Below are positions 13,377-14,891 of a DNA stretch of 14,891 nt, one piece after another. Origin of the DNA: JAFGED01 sp964551295 (lineage in GTDB: Bacteria; Chloroflexota; Anaerolineae; B4-G1); contig CAZKDJ010000096.1 in assembly GCA_964551295.1 (NCBI GenBank), forward strand, positions 1-14,891, read 5' to 3'. Position numbers and translations under genes: made by a program. Every line of letters begins with the position of its first letter. Positions within the stretch are counted from its first letter, which is position 1. A model generated the notes under the pieces. It was not told where the DNA came from, made no database searches, and saw only the letters and a list, made by a program, of their open reading frames with translations.

Positions 13377-13570
13377 GGCTGCCCTGGAACGTCTTCCAAA
13401 AGCTCGTAGCCCCCGTCCCGGAGGCGTCTTGACTAGTAGATCGATGATACCATTCCACTGCATGTGACGTCCCCGAGACGGGGACTGCGAGCATAAACAA
13501 ACGTGATGGTTCGTAGTGCGAGCCAGCCATGCGATAAATCGCTGACTATGAACGAAATGGTTGAGCAAAG
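13377..13570 (+). other. Long untranslated leader of the second response regulator
   Basis: About 194 bases with no confident gene. It holds a 7-base-pair hairpin with a 3-base loop (GTCCCCG at 13469-13475 with CGGGGAC at 13479-13485). A 22-codon open frame (13506-13574) ends in an ATGA overlap with the regulator start, but it has no ribosome binding site. The regulator ATG at 13571 itself has only a weak GAG upstream, so translational coupling to this small frame is possible though unproven. No known riboswitch was recognised. Confidence 0.4.
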
Positions 13571-14256
<686 letters not shown>

Positions 14257-14257
<1 letters not shown>

Positions 14258-14891
14258 TGCGGCACAGTTTGCGCACCCGGCTAACGTTCAGCTTTTTGAT
14301 CGCTATCGTGGTGACTGCCGGCATAGTTGTGCTGCTGGCAAACTTGATCACCGCCAACCAGTTCAGGAGCCTGGTGGCTTTTTCCGGTCGACGGTATGCT
14401 CAAAGGCTCGCTCCCGTGTTTGCCGACTATTACGCCGCCGCGGGTGGCTGGGATGGTGTCGAAGAGCTGATGGCTTTTGTGCAGGACACGGGCCGGCAGC
14501 CGCCGCCCCAAGCCCCAAAACCCAGACACGTGATGCCGATGTCGGGGATGGTCGATCCGGGAGGGGAGCGTTTGCTGTTGGTCGATTTAGAGGGGCGCGT
14601 CGTCGCCGATAGCCAGCCAGGTGCATCGGTGCCCAGGAATCTCTCATCCAGTCTGGATAGAGGGGCCGAGATCATCGTGGATGGGCAACAGGTGGGGACG
14701 CTGATCGTCTACTCGGGGTTGGGAAAGCTGACGCCTTCGCAGGAGGATTTCCTGCGCCAGGTCAATCTCTTGATGCTCATAGCGGGCGGCGTGGCTGTGC
14801 TGGGTGTGTTGATCGTCGGCAGCCTCCAGGCTCGCCGTATCGTCAAGCCGGTGCGTGCCCTGGCGGCGGCGGCGCGTCGCGTGGCCGATGG
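14257..14891 (+). CDS. BaeS-like sensor histidine kinase, N-terminal part (runs off the window end)
   Basis: The first 211 residues of a sensor kinase. Membrane helix 1 is at about 11-31 and helix 2 at about 168-190, flanking a 136-residue outer sensor domain. In it, FADYYAAAGGWDGVEELM (55-72), RLLLVDLEGRVVADS (105-119) and IIVDGQQVGTLIVYS (139-153) are the landmarks of the BaeS-type sensor. A segment PRHVMPMSGM (89-98) is rich in Met and His. After helix 2, ARRIVKPVRALAAAARRVADG begins the HAMP domain; the catalytic domains lie beyond the window. The start ATG overlaps the regulator stop by one base. Membership in a two-component pair with the regulator at 13571 is clear from context. Confidence 0.9.

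Noticed and set aside
13377..13570. Riboswitch in the long leader
   Set aside because: Only one short hairpin is evident and no conserved riboswitch core was recognised.

Overview
The window is about 60% GC and gene-dense, and looks like a chromosomal stretch of a Chloroflexota bacterium, probably Anaerolineae or a relative. This placement is inferred from protein style and is not proven: lipoproteins with Thr-Pro linkers, the type of XseA, an ECF sigma factor with a membrane partner of the sort common in that phylum, and BaeS-like kinases. No rRNA, tRNA, CRISPR array, insertion sequence or phage gene was seen.

Layout. (1) 1-567, minus: the first 189 codons of xseA (exonuclease VII large subunit), apparently read from a near-leaderless promoter. 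(2) 672-2822, plus: an intact ECF sigma factor followed by the wreck of its membrane partner, a putative anti-sigma factor broken by about five frameshifts and one amber codon. (3) 9743 down to 2852, minus: a six-gene operon encoding two tandem paralogous HlyD/MacA-type adaptors, a MacB/LolD-type ATPase, a MacB/FtsX permease, a small repeat lipoprotein and a lipoprotein alpha/beta hydrolase. Two junctions are 4-base ATGA overlaps. (4) 9744-10013: a divergent control region holding the most striking signal of the window, eight heptamers of the type CTGAGAG at an exact 11-base period. Four point right and four point left, in perfect dyad symmetry about base 9840. (5) 10014-12101, plus: an OmpR-family response regulator and its histidine kinase. 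(6) 12371-13249, plus: a secreted protein made of two 85-residue repeats joined by Gly/Pro-rich linkers, framed by long perfect hairpins. (7) 13571-14891, plus: a second OmpR-family regulator and the N-terminal part of a BaeS-like kinase, behind a good sigma-70-type promoter.

How the parts may work together (inference). The 11-base phasing is the spacing used by OmpR/PhoB-family regulators, so the regulator at 10014 probably binds 9799-9881 and controls both its own operon and the divergent export operon. The export operon lacks any outer-membrane factor, as expected in a single-membrane organism. Its adaptor tail, its lipoprotein and the secreted repeat protein share Gly/Pro-rich low-complexity sequence next to short acidic helices. 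The whole block 2852-14891 may be one envelope-stress or export module with two sensor systems, an ABC exporter and dedicated extracytoplasmic proteins. The ECF sigma factor with its broken partner sits just outside it.
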